From Gordonia sp. 'Campus' (GTDB lineage Bacteria > Actinomycetota > Actinomycetes > Mycobacteriales > Mycobacteriaceae): a DNA stretch of 55,046 nucleotides. The stretch is taken from assembly GCF_022206305.1 (NCBI RefSeq), contig NZ_JAKOIW010000024.1, positions 1 through 55,046 of the forward strand, in the 5' to 3' direction. Both the position numbers and the translations under genes were made by a program. Under the pieces are notes generated by a model. The model made no database searches. It was not told where the DNA came from and saw only the letters and a program-made list of their open reading frames with translations. This document shows positions 24,573 to 32,849 of the stretch, one piece after another. Numbering within the stretch: position 1 is the first letter of the stretch; every line of letters begins with the position of its first letter.

Positions 24573-27500
24573 ACCCACCACTCGAACCCGTGGTAGCCGC
24601 CGGAGGCGTGCCACGGGCCGGCGGCGAGCGCGATGGTGGCCGCCATCATCGACACGAAGACGGCGGTGACGCCGGACTTCTGCCGCACACCCGCGGTGAT
24701 GCCGGCGACCACGAGCCCCGCCGCCAACCCCCACCATCCCGACAGCAGCCACGTGCCCGCCGCGATCGACACACCGGAAGCGATGAGCATGCCTCGTCCC
24801 GGAGGTACCGACACCGGCAGCGAGACCAGATCTCCGACGGGACGCCGGCGTCGGGTCGGCCACCAGGCGACCGCGAGCAACAGCAGCATCAGGGCCAGGC
24901 CGATGACGAGCGCCCAGCGGTAGAGCGAGTCGAACCGGTAGGTGAGTTCGATCGTTCCCGACGTCCCGGCCGGCACCACCCACCCCTGCTGCCACCCGTT
25001 GACGACGACCGGCCGCAGTTCACGTCCGTCGTGTCGTGCGATCCATCCGGGATTGGTGCTCTCCGGGACCGTCAGCACGCGCTCCGGGCCGGACTCGACC
25101 TGCACCGACCGCTGGGCGGCCGACCATTCGGTCACCACGGGAGTTGTGGTGACCGCCCCGGCGAGACCTTGACCGGCGACCAGTGACAGGGCGTCGACGG
25201 TGAAGGCCTCGCCGGGGTTGACCGACACCTCCTGCCGACCGGCGGGGAGCGCGAGTCCGGTTGCACCACAGGCGCGTCCGACAACGGGTTGACCGGCCCG
25301 CAGAGCGGCGGCCGTCGTCCGCGCCGACATCCGGATGACCTGACCGGCCGCGGTGACGCCGATCCCGTCGTCGCACCCGATCTCGACGGCACGATCGCCG
25401 TCGGCGTCCTTGCTGTTGCCACGCCCGGCCGGGGCCGGGAACACCTCGACCTCGGCGATACCCGGCGGCGCGGGGCTGGCGAAACCCAGACTGTTGACGT
25501 CGATGAGGTCCGTCTGTGCGCGCAGGGTGATCTCGACGCGGTCGGTGACCGCGGGGTCCAGCCGCACGACGCCGCCCTCGCCGACCTCGCGGATCTGCTC
25601 ACCGGTGCCTAGGTCTACGGACACCTCGGTGGGGGCCGCCGGATACGAACGCGGAGCGACGATCTTCAGCGACTCGACCCGTTGTGCGGCCGGCAGCCGC
25701 AGGGTGAGGGTGGGACTGTTCTCGTCGGTCTCGTCCCCCTCCTTCTCAGCCCCCTCCTTCTCAGCCCTGTCCTTCTCGGCCCGCTCCCGGTCCGTCTTGC
25801 TCGGGATCTCCGGCGCGGTCCAGGACGTTCCGGGGTCGCCGTCGACCGCCGCACCGGGTCCGCCCCGCGGATCGGTGACCGGCCGCGCACCCGTCGCGAC
25901 GATGCCGTCGTCGACGGTGAGAAGCCGATCGAGGGCGTCGCCGGGCCGCGGCCGCAGGATCACGGTGGGCGACACGGTGACATCGGACGGGACGGACAGC
26001 GCCCGTCCGAAGACCGAGGGCGTCTCCGGAGACAAGCCGAGACCCGGTGCGCACCGGACCATCTCGCGGGCCGGATCGGGGACGCACCAGGCTCGGCCGG
26101 TGAGTTCCTGATACAGCAACCACTGCGCGACCGGGGTGCCCGCTTCGAGCTCGGGAAGCGTCACGCGATGGCGGATGGGCAGCGGTGTCGAGGTCCGCAG
26201 GTCAGACACCGAGACCTCACCCAGCGCGAACTGGTTGCCTGCCGTGCCGTCGTCGGTGCGGAGGGCCCGGATCTGCACCCATCGGGTCGGGCCGCTCGGC
26301 GCGGTCACCGTCATCGGTTCGCCCGGGCGTAGTCCGGAGACGACGGTGCTTCCCGCCTCGGTGGTGATCAGTGCACTGGTGACGTCCGGTCCGAGGGCCT
26401 TCGCGGTGGTCAGCGTCACCGCGAGGTCTGTCCTCGGCGTCGTGAACCCGATACGCATCCAGCGGCCGACCGCGCTTTCCAGACCTCCGCTGACCCACGC
26501 GGTCTGGGGGTTGCCGTCGAATGCCGCGGCCGCGGAGTTGGCGGGCGAGGTCTGGCCGGGTTGGACCGCATCCGCCGCCGATCCCGACGTCGACACCTCG
26601 ACCTCGCCGGTCTTGTTGTCCAGCAGCCACTCTCCGCGTACCAGTGGCTGGCCATCGACGGGGTAGTCGGCCGCCGCGTTCTGGGTCCGGCGCGGGTCCG
26701 CTGCCGTGCGGATCGCCGAACTGTGGTCGTCCACGCGCCCGAAGTCGGTCTCCCGATCGCTGGGCGTGTCGGTGACGATCAGCGGCCCGCCGGTGATGCC
26801 CGCCCGGCGGGCGTCCGCGTCGAGCAACACCGGCCCCAGCGGTGGAAGGCCTTGTCGCGCCCGGACGTCGTCGAGTTCGGCGACGGCCTCGGGACCGCCC
26901 GCCACGCGGGGGAGGCCGTCGCGTTCGATCAGCACCGGTCCGGTTGCGGGAGGCCCGGATCCCGGGGGCGCGTCGACCGCGTAGATCTGCACAGCGGGCA
27001 TGGCGGGGCGCAGTCCGTTGTCGCGCACCACACCTCGCACGCTCGATGGTTCGATCTCGGGACCGAACACGGCCACGCGCCGGAGTCCGGGCGACTCGTC
27101 GAGTGCCTGCTGGGCCAGCAGGGGCCGTGCCGAACGCGAGGTCTCCGGATCCAGGTCCGCGCGCAGCACCACGAATCCGATGCCCTGCTGCGCGAGCGTC
27201 GCGGCGAGACCGGGAGAGCCTCGCCCGGAAGCGATCTCGCGCTGCACGGCGTCGAGAGCGCGGATGGCGCCCGGGGGTGTGAGCGGGATGGCGTCGCGTA
27301 CCGCCCAGGGGGTGTCGGCCAGGGGTTGCAACGGTTCGTCGCGGGTGAGTCCCCAGAGCTGATCGGCGAACGGGGCGCCCGGCACCACCAGCGCGCGGGA
27401 GGAGGGGGTGCCCCCGTCGTCGGTGCCGGTGCCGGTGCCGTCGGTGTTCAGGTCGTGTCGGCTGTGTTCGGCCAGCCAGTCCGCGGCCTGCTGCCAGTGG

Positions 27501-28834
27501 CGGGGGATCGCCGTGTAGGTGCCGCCCGGTGCGAGCTGGCCGGTCCACATCAGTGATCCGGCTCCGATGACGGCGACGAGCAGCACGATCGCCGCGGCCA
27601 CCGGCCGGGACCGCTGCGGCTGGGCGAAGGCGGACAACGTCTCTCGCGCAGTCGCGGTGCCGGGCAGGGGAACCCGCGCCAACAGGTGGGCGATGCCGAG
27701 CACCAGGGGAATGCGGATGAGCGGTTCGAACTTGTGGATGTTGCGCAGCGGTGCGCCGGAGCCGTCGAGGAAGACGCGGATCTGCTCGGCGATCGGTGAC
27801 CCGAGCCCGCCGGCATATCCGACGCACATCACGAGGAGGCCGACACCGAGGATGCTGAGCAGACGACCACGAAACGGCATGGAGCGCATGCACAGTCCGG
27901 CGAGGCCGGCGGCGGCGATCGTCCCGGTCGCGAGAACCGCGGCCGGCTGGGTGACGAGCACCGCTCCCGCGACGCGTTCGGGTGAGACGAACGGCGTCCA
28001 CGAGCTCGCGCCGCGCAGCACCTCGGTGAGCGAACTCCACTGGGTGGTCACCCGCGACGACTCGATGAAGTCGAGGAACGGTGGACTGACCCGGGACAGG
28101 ATCAACAGCGGCACGATCCACCAGCCGCAGGCGAGGACCAGCCCACCCGCGGTCCAGGCGCCGAAGCGCCACCACCGCCCGTCGCGAGGACGGTGCAGGA
28201 GCCACCAGAGCACCGCCACCCCGAGGGCCGCGGCGGTGGCGACCGCGTTGACCGCCCCCATCAAAGCGACCGCCGCCGCAGTGCGGGCCGCTTCGCGCCA
28301 CAGCGGTGGAGCCCCGTCGTATCCGGTGTCCGCGTCGTCACCGGTGAGTACGACCCGGGTGTCCAGTGCACGCACCACGGGCAGCAGCACCCACGGCGCG
28401 AGCATCATCGGCAGTGTCTCCGATGAGATGGACCCGAGGGTGGTGAGCACCCGCGGACTCAGCACGAAGACGGTGGCCGCGATGACCCGTGACGCGGGCG
28501 AGCCGAGTCGCAACGCCTCCGCGAGTCGCACGATGCCGACGAAACCCGCCGTGAGCAGCAGCGCCCACCACAGACGCTGCACGATCCACGGCGGGATGGA
28601 CAGGAGGTCGCCGGCGGCGAAGAACGCGCCGTGCGGGAAGAAGTAGCCGTACGCCTGGTTCTGCACCTGACCCATGGGGGCGTCAGGGGTCCACAGATGG
28701 GCGGCGCGTGCGAGGAAGCCGAGCGGATCGGCGGTGAGGTCGAGCTTGGTGTCGGCGGAGATCCGCCCCGGGGACTGCAGCACACACACGATCAGGGCGA
28801 TCGCTGCGACGACCCCGACATGTCGACGGCGCAA
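24380..28834 (-). CDS. aftD: arabinofuranosyltransferase AftD (DUF3367)
   Basis: This giant GT-C enzyme (1484 residues) adds alpha-1,3-arabinofuranose branches from decaprenyl-phosphate arabinose during arabinan assembly. It matches M. tuberculosis AftD as I recall it in many blocks: QSPGRISADTKLDLTADPL, NQAYGYFFPHG, SSETLPMMLAPWVLLPVVRAL, SPPFLDFIESS, LVVPGAPFADQLWG, DLDPETSRSARP. The middle holds two F5/8-type-C-like carbohydrate-binding segments (FDGNPQTAWVSGGLE; VDGDPGTSWTAPE), then VNGWQQGWVVPAG and C-terminal helices. The start is a TTG at 28834; the frame continues upstream, so the true start is uncertain. It contains charged and Gly/Thr-rich insertions, and its 3' end overlaps the acyltransferase gene. 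Confidence 0.93.
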   Translation of the reverse strand: MRRRHVGVVAAIALIVCVLQSPGRISADTKLDLTADPLGFLARAAHLWTPDAPMGQVQNQAYGYFFPHGAFFAAGDLLSIPPWIVQRLWWALLLTAGFVGIVRLAEALRLGSPASRVIAATVFVLSPRVLTTLGSISSETLPMMLAPWVLLPVVRALDTRVVLTGDDADTGYDGAPPLWREAARTAAAVALMGAVNAVATAAALGVAVLWWLLHRPRDGRWWRFGAWTAGGLVLACGWWIVPLLILSRVSPPFLDFIESSRVTTQWSSLTEVLRGASSWTPFVSPERVAGAVLVTQPAAVLATGTIAAAGLAGLCMRSMPFRGRLLSILGVGLLVMCVGYAGGLGSPIAEQIRVFLDGSGAPLRNIHKFEPLIRIPLVLGIAHLLARVPLPGTATARETLSAFAQPQRSRPVAAAIVLLVAVIGAGSLMWTGQLAPGGTYTAIPRHWQQAADWLAEHSRHDLNTDGTGTGTDDGGTPSSRALVVPGAPFADQLWGLTRDEPLQPLADTPWAVRDAIPLTPPGAIRALDAVQREIASGRGSPGLAATLAQQGIGFVVLRADLDPETSRSARPLLAQQALDESPGLRRVAVFGPEIEPSSVRGVVRDNGLRPAMPAVQIYAVDAPPGSGPPATGPVLIERDGLPRVAGGPEAVAELDDVRARQGLPPLGPVLLDADARRAGITGGPLIVTDTPSDRETDFGRVDDHSSAIRTAADPRRTQNAAADYPVDGQPLVRGEWLLDNKTGEVEVSTSGSAADAVQPGQTSPANSAAAAFDGNPQTAWVSGGLESAVGRWMRIGFTTPRTDLAVTLTTAKALGPDVTSALITTEAGSTVVSGLRPGEPMTVTAPSGPTRWVQIRALRTDDGTAGNQFALGEVSVSDLRTSTPLPIRHRVTLPELEAGTPVAQWLLYQELTGRAWCVPDPAREMVRCAPGLGLSPETPSVFGRALSVPSDVTVSPTVILRPRPGDALDRLLTVDDGIVATGARPVTDPRGGPGAAVDGDPGTSWTAPEIPSKTDRERAEKDRAEKEGAEKEGDETDENSPTLTLRLPAAQRVESLKIVAPRSYPAAPTEVSVDLGTGEQIREVGEGGVVRLDPAVTDRVEITLRAQTDLIDVNSLGFASPAPPGIAEVEVFPAPAGRGNSKDADGDRAVEIGCDDGIGVTAAGQVIRMSARTTAAALRAGQPVVGRACGATGLALPAGRQEVSVNPGEAFTVDALSLVAGQGLAGAVTTTPVVTEWSAAQRSVQVESGPERVLTVPESTNPGWIARHDGRELRPVVVNGWQQGWVVPAGTSGTIELTYRFDSLYRWALVIGLALMLLLLAVAWWPTRRRRPVGDLVSLPVSVPPGRGMLIASGVSIAAGTWLLSGWWGLAAGLVVAGITAGVRQKSGVTAVFVSMMAATIALAAGPWHASGGYHGFEWWVQLPALLAVSTAWWLTFWSSLDEVAVSDDDAGVVAVPGASPVDRIRRRFSRLRNQFRAGSSMKA
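25735..25800 (-). repeat. 15-bp tandem repeat encoding a charged insert in AftD
   Basis: Three 15-bp units (25736-25750, 25751-25765, 25766-25780, the last diverged) encode a Lys/Glu/Asp-rich stretch (RAEKDRAEKEGAEKEGDE) between WTAPEIPSK and TLTLRLP in a carbohydrate-binding-like domain. M. tuberculosis AftD has, as I recall, only a short linker here. Confidence 0.7.
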
Positions 28835-28919
28835 GACCGGATGATCCAGGGGCGTGGGCGGGCTGCTCAGTTGCTGCTGCTGTCGATCAGACGACGCCGT
28901 GACCTGCGGCGTCGAGGCG

Positions 28920-29120
28920 TCAGTTGGTCTCGCCGGCCCCGCCGCGCGAACCGTAGTCCACCGAACCCTGTACGAAGCCGTTGTTCGGGCTGATGTTGTT
29001 CAGGTCCGTGGACGGGCTGTTCTCCGAGGCGAGGAAGCCACCGAGGAACACCGCGCCGAGTCCTACCAGGATGCCGGCGACTCCGGCGACGGCTCCGGCG
29101 ACAAGGCGGTTGTTGGTCAT
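28920..29120 (-). CDS. DUF2613 small membrane/secreted protein, Rv0236A-like
   Basis: This 66-residue protein has one N-terminal hydrophobic segment (LVAGAVAGVAGILVGLGAVFLGGFLA, about 6-31) and a short polar exported tail (NSPSTDLNNISPNNGFVQGSVDYGSRGGA). It lies directly upstream of aftD on the same strand, as Rv0236A does in M. tuberculosis. TAGTTT is seven bases before the ATG, so it is probably leaderless and carries the promoter for aftD as well. A small partner of AftD is plausible but unproven. Confidence 0.87.
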   Translation of the reverse strand: MTNNRLVAGAVAGVAGILVGLGAVFLGGFLASENSPSTDLNNISPNNGFVQGSVDYGSRGGAGETN

Positions 29121-29316
29121 GGCGACGAAACTACCATCGCCGGAGTCCGTTTCCGGGTGACACCCGCTGGTACCTGCGGATCAGTACCGACGAGGTCATC
29201 GCCGAGCACGCACTTTGGTCAGGGCGCGATCCCAGAGCAGGCGTGCGCTCGGCGTGACGAGTTCTCCGTCCGGCGGTGGCGTCCAGAACAGTTATCCCAC
29301 GGCTCAGGACATGGGG
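29121..29316. other. intergenic stretch between DUF2613 and the stress protein
   Basis: These 196 bp hold the leftward promoter of DUF2613 at the left edge (-10 TAGTTT, minus strand, 29128-29133). I see no other ORF, repeat or strong hairpin. Confidence 0.4.
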
Positions 29317-29874
29317 TTACGGAGTGACCTGCGGTTCTCGTTCGCACTTCGCAGGAACGATGAACACGGGGCGGTGGCAGTGTTTGAGGACGCGTTCGGC
29401 GACACTCGACCGCAGCAGCGCCTTGAGACCCGACGCCCCACGGGTGCCGGTCACCAGCAGGTCGACGTCGAGGGCCTCGGCGGCGGCGACGAGTGCACCC
29501 CACACCGTCGACTCGACTTCGACGAGCAGGCCGCGTGCCGCCAGCCCGCAGTCGGTGGCGAGCTCGACCCCACGCCCGTTGACCGCGGATGCTTCTTCTT
29601 CGAGCGCGCGGTCGACACCGGCGTCGAGTTGGGTGTCGATGAAGGGCTGCATCCCGCCCGCGAGGGTGGACATCCGAGCCGGGGTCATGCCGCCGGGCTG
29701 CCATGCGGTCACCACCACCGCGGACCGTGCGCGTAGGAACTGGCCGGCGTAGCGGATGGCGCGATCGGCGTTCGGTGAGCCGTCGTAGGCGATCATCAGG
29801 GTCTGGGCGGCATCGTTGTCACCGCCACCGCTCGAGGCGGTTGCGGACCCGGTCGGAATGGACCCCACGTCCAT
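29317..29874 (-). CDS. universal stress protein (UspA family)
   Basis: This 185-residue protein is one Usp domain preceded by about 24 Gly/Ser-rich residues. TLMIAYDGSPNADRAIRYAGQFLRARSAVVVTAW is the first strand and helix, and LLVTGTRGASGLKALLRSSVAERVLKHCHRPVFIVP the C-terminal nucleotide site. The usual G-x2-G-x9-G-S/T motif has serine for the last glycine (GTRG...RSS), so ATP binding is uncertain. TAACCT is six bases before ATG 29874, which supports this long N terminus. It diverges from lpqI with 29 bp between starts. Confidence 0.88.
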   Translation of the reverse strand: MDVGSIPTGSATASSGGGDNDAAQTLMIAYDGSPNADRAIRYAGQFLRARSAVVVTAWQPGGMTPARMSTLAGGMQPFIDTQLDAGVDRALEEEASAVNGRGVELATDCGLAARGLLVEVESTVWGALVAAAEALDVDLLVTGTRGASGLKALLRSSVAERVLKHCHRPVFIVPAKCEREPQVTP

Positions 29875-29903
29875 TGGCTCAGGTTACATGCCAGACTCGT
29901 GCC

Positions 29904-31106
29904 ATGGGCTCAACTCGCCGACCCCGACGGAACCGGAGCGCGCTGACGGCGGGAACCGTCGCCGTTCTGTGCGTCGCCCTCGCGGCCTGCACCGGCTCGA
30001 CGACGGACGCGCCGCCACCGACGCCGTCGTACTCCGCGTCGAGCGAAGCGCCGATGTCCTCGTCGGCGTCACCGAGCGCGACGCCGGTCGCGAATGCCTG
30101 CGGTGCAACCGAACTCGCGAAGCTGTCGGTGCGCCAGAAGCTGGCCCAGCTGCTCGTCGTCGGGGTGACCGGCGCCGCCGACGCGCAGCAGATCGTCGAG
30201 GACGAGGAGATCGGAGGCATCTTCGTCGGGAGCTGGACCGACAAGGCGATCCTGACCAGCGGTGCGGCGTCCCGGATTTCGCAGAATTCGTCGCTCCCGT
30301 TGATGGTCACCGTCGATCAGGAGGGCGGGCGCGTCGCGCGGTTGTCGGCGCTGGGTATCGACCACGCATCACCGCGTGAGCTCGCCCGGACGAAGACGCC
30401 CGCCCAGGTGACGGCGATCGCCACCGATGTGGGGCGCAAGCTCAAGCGGCTCGGTGTCACCGTGGACTTCGCGCCGGTGGCCGACGTCAGCGACGAATCC
30501 GACGATGAGGTCATCGGCGACCGGTCGTTCAGCAACGACCCGGCGGTCGTCACCGAGTACGCCCGTGCCTACGCCACGGGCCTGGCCGCCGCGGGAATCA
30601 CGCCGGTGTACAAGCACTTTCCGGGTCACGGTCATGGCTCGGGGGATTCGCATCTGGGGGTCGTGACCGTTCCGACGCTGCCCGAACTGCGTACCAGCGA
30701 TCTCGTGCCGTTCCGGAACCTGCTCCGCGATCCGGGAACCGCGGGCGCCATGGTGGGCCACCTCATCGTGCCGGGCCTGACAAACGGTCTGCCCGCGAGC
30801 ATCAGCCGGCCCGCCATCCAGATGTTGCGCACGGGAGTCGGATACGACGGTCCGCGTTTCGACGGGGTGATCTACTCCGACGACCTGTCCGGCATGGCGG
30901 CGATCAGCGAGCGTTACCCCATCGAGCAGGCCGTCGAGAAGTTCGTCCTCGCCGGCGGCGACGTCGCGCTGTGGCTGTCCACCGACCGCGTCTCCTCCGT
31001 CCTCGACAACCTCGAGCGTGCGGTCTCCCAGGGGCGCCTCGCGCCGACGCGGCTCGACGCCAAGGTGGTGCGAATCCTGCGGTCGAAGGGCGTACTGGAC
31101 TGCTGA
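29904..31106 (+). CDS. lpqI: LpqI, NagZ-type GH3 lipoprotein beta-N-acetylglucosaminidase
   Basis: This 400-residue lipoprotein has the lipobox LCVALAACTG and a Ser/Thr/Pro-rich linker. The GH3 domain starts near residue 75 with SVRQKLAQLLVVG. The NagZ signature YKHFPGHGHGSGDSHLGV carries the Asp-His general-acid dyad, and VIYSDDLSGMAAI carries the nucleophile Asp. M. tuberculosis LpqI (Rv0237) removes GlcNAc from muropeptide fragments in cell-wall recycling. Start ATG 29904 has CAGACT six bases upstream; a longer frame from 29703 lies antisense to the stress protein. It is placed next to aftD as in M. tuberculosis. Confidence 0.93.
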   Translation: MGSTRRPRRNRSALTAGTVAVLCVALAACTGSTTDAPPPTPSYSASSEAPMSSSASPSATPVANACGATELAKLSVRQKLAQLLVVGVTGAADAQQIVEDEEIGGIFVGSWTDKAILTSGAASRISQNSSLPLMVTVDQEGGRVARLSALGIDHASPRELARTKTPAQVTAIATDVGRKLKRLGVTVDFAPVADVSDESDDEVIGDRSFSNDPAVVTEYARAYATGLAAAGITPVYKHFPGHGHGSGDSHLGVVTVPTLPELRTSDLVPFRNLLRDPGTAGAMVGHLIVPGLTNGLPASISRPAIQMLRTGVGYDGPRFDGVIYSDDLSGMAAISERYPIEQAVEKFVLAGGDVALWLSTDRVSSVLDNLERAVSQGRLAPTRLDAKVVRILRSKGVLDC

Positions 31107-31139
31107 GGCCTTCCCGGCAGCACCCGGATGGGGTTTCAC

Positions 31140-31155
31140 CTTACCGATTGGTAAG
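31140..31155. promoter_or_regulatory. TetR-type operator, copy 1 (TTAC-N6-GTAA)
   Basis: CTTACCGATTGGTAAG is a perfect palindrome except for its four central bases (arms CTTACC / GGTAAG). It sits just upstream of a candidate -10 box TATCGT (31163-31168) in front of the tetR gene, as expected for autoregulation. The same arm sequence recurs at 34247 and, with one outer base changed on each side, at 47719. Confidence 0.72.
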
Positions 31156-31203
31156 TTCTTGATATCGTCTGAGGACGAGAGAGTGTCGTCGAACGGAGTG
31201 GTC

Positions 31204-31806
31204 ATGTCGGGCGGAACCAAGCGTCTGCCGCGCGCGGTGCGCGAGCAACAGATGCTCGACGCCGCCGTCAAGGTGTTCTCGCAGCACGGTTTCCGCGAGA
31301 CGTCGATGGACGCCATCGCCTCCGAGGCGCAGATCTCCAAGCCGATGCTGTACCTGTATTACGGCTCCAAGGACGAGCTCTTCAGTGCCTGCATCGCCCG
31401 GGAGTCCGGGCTGTTCATCGACGCGATGAGCGTCGGCTTCGACCCCTCGCTGTCGCAACGCGAGCAGGCCGTCACGGTGATCCGCGAGTTCCTCCGCTTC
31501 GTGCACGAACACCGCCAGTCGTGGCGCGTGCTCTACCGTGTTGCCATCGGCACTGCCGGCTTCGCCGGCATCGTCTCCGAGAGCCGGCAGCGCGTCACCG
31601 AGATGGTCGCCGAACTCATCAAGGCGGGCACCACTGTCGAGGGTGCGAGTGATCTCGACTTCGAACTGACCGCCGTCTCGATCGTCGGCGCCGCGGAAGC
31701 CGTGGCCGACCGCATCACCGAGGGCGACGTCGACCTCGAGAAGGCGACCAACCTGCTCGTCGGCATCACCTGGCGCGGCCTGAAGGGCGTCGGTACCGAC
31801 ATCTGA
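31204..31806 (+). CDS. TetR-family regulator, Rv0238-like; likely regulator of the fatty-acid genes
   Basis: This 200-residue regulator has the N-terminal helix-turn-helix AAVKVFSQHGFRETSMDAIASEAQISKPMLYLYYGSKDELFSACI and an all-helical ligand domain. ATG 31204 has GGAG six bases upstream. An operator-like palindrome overlaps its promoter, and the same palindrome occurs between fabG4 and fadA2 and upstream of fadE5, so I infer that this protein binds all three and may sense an acyl-CoA. A TetR regulator of fatty-acid breakdown called FdmR is known in mycobacteria; whether this is its orthologue I cannot tell. Confidence 0.85.
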   Translation: MSGGTKRLPRAVREQQMLDAAVKVFSQHGFRETSMDAIASEAQISKPMLYLYYGSKDELFSACIARESGLFIDAMSVGFDPSLSQREQAVTVIREFLRFVHEHRQSWRVLYRVAIGTAGFAGIVSESRQRVTEMVAELIKAGTTVEGASDLDFELTAVSIVGAAEAVADRITEGDVDLEKATNLLVGITWRGLKGVGTDI

Positions 31807-31809
31807 GGA

Positions 31810-31865
31810 CCCCTGCTCCCTGAGGTGCGAGGTGTGCGGGTTGCCCCTGCTCCCTGAGGTGCGAG
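31810..31865 (+). repeat. 22-bp direct repeat, part of a dispersed intergenic element
   Basis: CCCCTGCTCCCTGAGGTGCG plus AG occurs exactly at 31810-31831 and 31844-31865. The second copy continues into GAGCGCAAGCGACGAGCCTC, forming a loose GAGG/CCTC palindrome. It has the look of a dispersed repeat placed after gene ends. Confidence 0.75.
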
Positions 31866-31892
31866 GAGCGCAAGCGACGAGCCTCGAAGGGC

Positions 31893-31953
31893 CGCTCACT
31901 CAATCCGTTCCCGCTCACCGAAATCCGGTGAGCGGGAACGGAGTATGTGAGCG
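31893..31953. terminator. long two-part hairpin between convergent tetR and htdX
   Basis: Arms CCGTTCCCGCTCACCG (31905-31920) and CGGTGAGCGGGAACGG (31926-31941) are perfectly complementary with a five-base loop. An outer pair CGCTCAC / GTGAGCG (31893-31899, 31947-31953) extends it. It lies between two convergent stops and probably terminates both transcripts. Confidence 0.75.
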
Positions 31954-31961
31954 AAAGCCCC

Positions 31962-32849
31962 TCAGCCCTCCCGCGTGGTCGCGGTGAGGTGCGGGAATCC
32001 CTTGCGACGATCCCGGATCGAGATGTCGAAGTCGCCCGCGCCGCCGGTGCGGCGGGCGTAGAGGTTCACCTTCGCGGGCAGCAGGATCGGCTTGCCGAAG
32101 CGAACGTCGTACGTCACCGCGTCTGGCAGCTGGGCCTCGATGTTGGCGACGGCTGCTGCCGCACTCCACATCCCGTGCGCGATCGCCTTCGGGAACCCGA
32201 AGGCCTTGGCCGGCAGGTTGCCCATGTGGATGGGATTGCGGTCACCCGACGCGGCCGCGTACTCGCGGATTCGCTTCAGGTCGACGGCCAGGATCGCGTC
32301 CGGCGGTGGTGGCGTCTTCGACTTCGGTTCCGGACCGCGCGGCTCGTCGGACAGGCTGGTGCGCTGCTGCTTGAGGAACGTCGCCGTCTGGGTGGTGACC
32401 AGTTCGGACCCGACGCGTACCTCGCTGACGACGTCGATCAGGATGCCCTTGCGGTGCTCCCGCAGGTTCTCCGCATGCGTCACGATGTCGAGCGGCTCGC
32501 CCACCTCGATGGGTCGCTTGCGTTCGATGGTGTTGGTCATGTGGACCGAACCGACTGCGCCGAACGGGAATTCGTCGGAGGTCATCAGCTTCATGGTGAC
32601 CGGGAACTGCAACACGAACGGGTACGTCAGCGGCAGGGTGTCGCCGAACCGCTGCCCGGTGGCGTGGCAATACGCCTGCAGGGCAGCCGAATCGACCCGG
32701 ATGCCGTCCAGTCGGTAGCGGGTGTCCGGGGCGACGGCGTCGGCCGCGACACGCGGCGGCTTGCCGATCCCGGGCAGCAGCGCGGTGACCGCCTTGCCGT
32801 ACAGCTCGGCGGTGCCGGGTGCGGCGGGGAGGGTGATCGTCTTCGCCAT
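31962..32849 (-). CDS. htdX: 3-hydroxyacyl-thioester dehydratase HtdX
   Basis: This 295-residue double-hotdog protein has a MaoC-like C-terminal half with the hydratase-2 motif, YAAASGDRNPIHMGNLPAKAFGFPKAIAHGMW (catalytic Asp and His). The N-terminal half is a degenerate hotdog (ALQAYCHATGQRFGDTLPLTYPFVL). It dehydrates (or hydrates) 3-hydroxyacyl thioesters. The ATG at 32849 shares one base with the fabG4 stop (TGATG), so translation is coupled. The pair matches Rv0241c-Rv0242c in order. Confidence 0.93.
   Translation of the reverse strand: MAKTITLPAAPGTAELYGKAVTALLPGIGKPPRVAADAVAPDTRYRLDGIRVDSAALQAYCHATGQRFGDTLPLTYPFVLQFPVTMKLMTSDEFPFGAVGSVHMTNTIERKRPIEVGEPLDIVTHAENLREHRKGILIDVVSEVRVGSELVTTQTATFLKQQRTSLSDEPRGPEPKSKTPPPPDAILAVDLKRIREYAAASGDRNPIHMGNLPAKAFGFPKAIAHGMWSAAAAVANIEAQLPDAVTYDVRFGKPILLPAKVNLYARRTGGAGDFDISIRDRRKGFPHLTATTREG

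Noticed and set aside
26217..28301. 694-codon minus-strand frame inside aftD
   Set aside because: Same-strand alternative frame of AftD with Arg/His/Gly-rich product and no motif.
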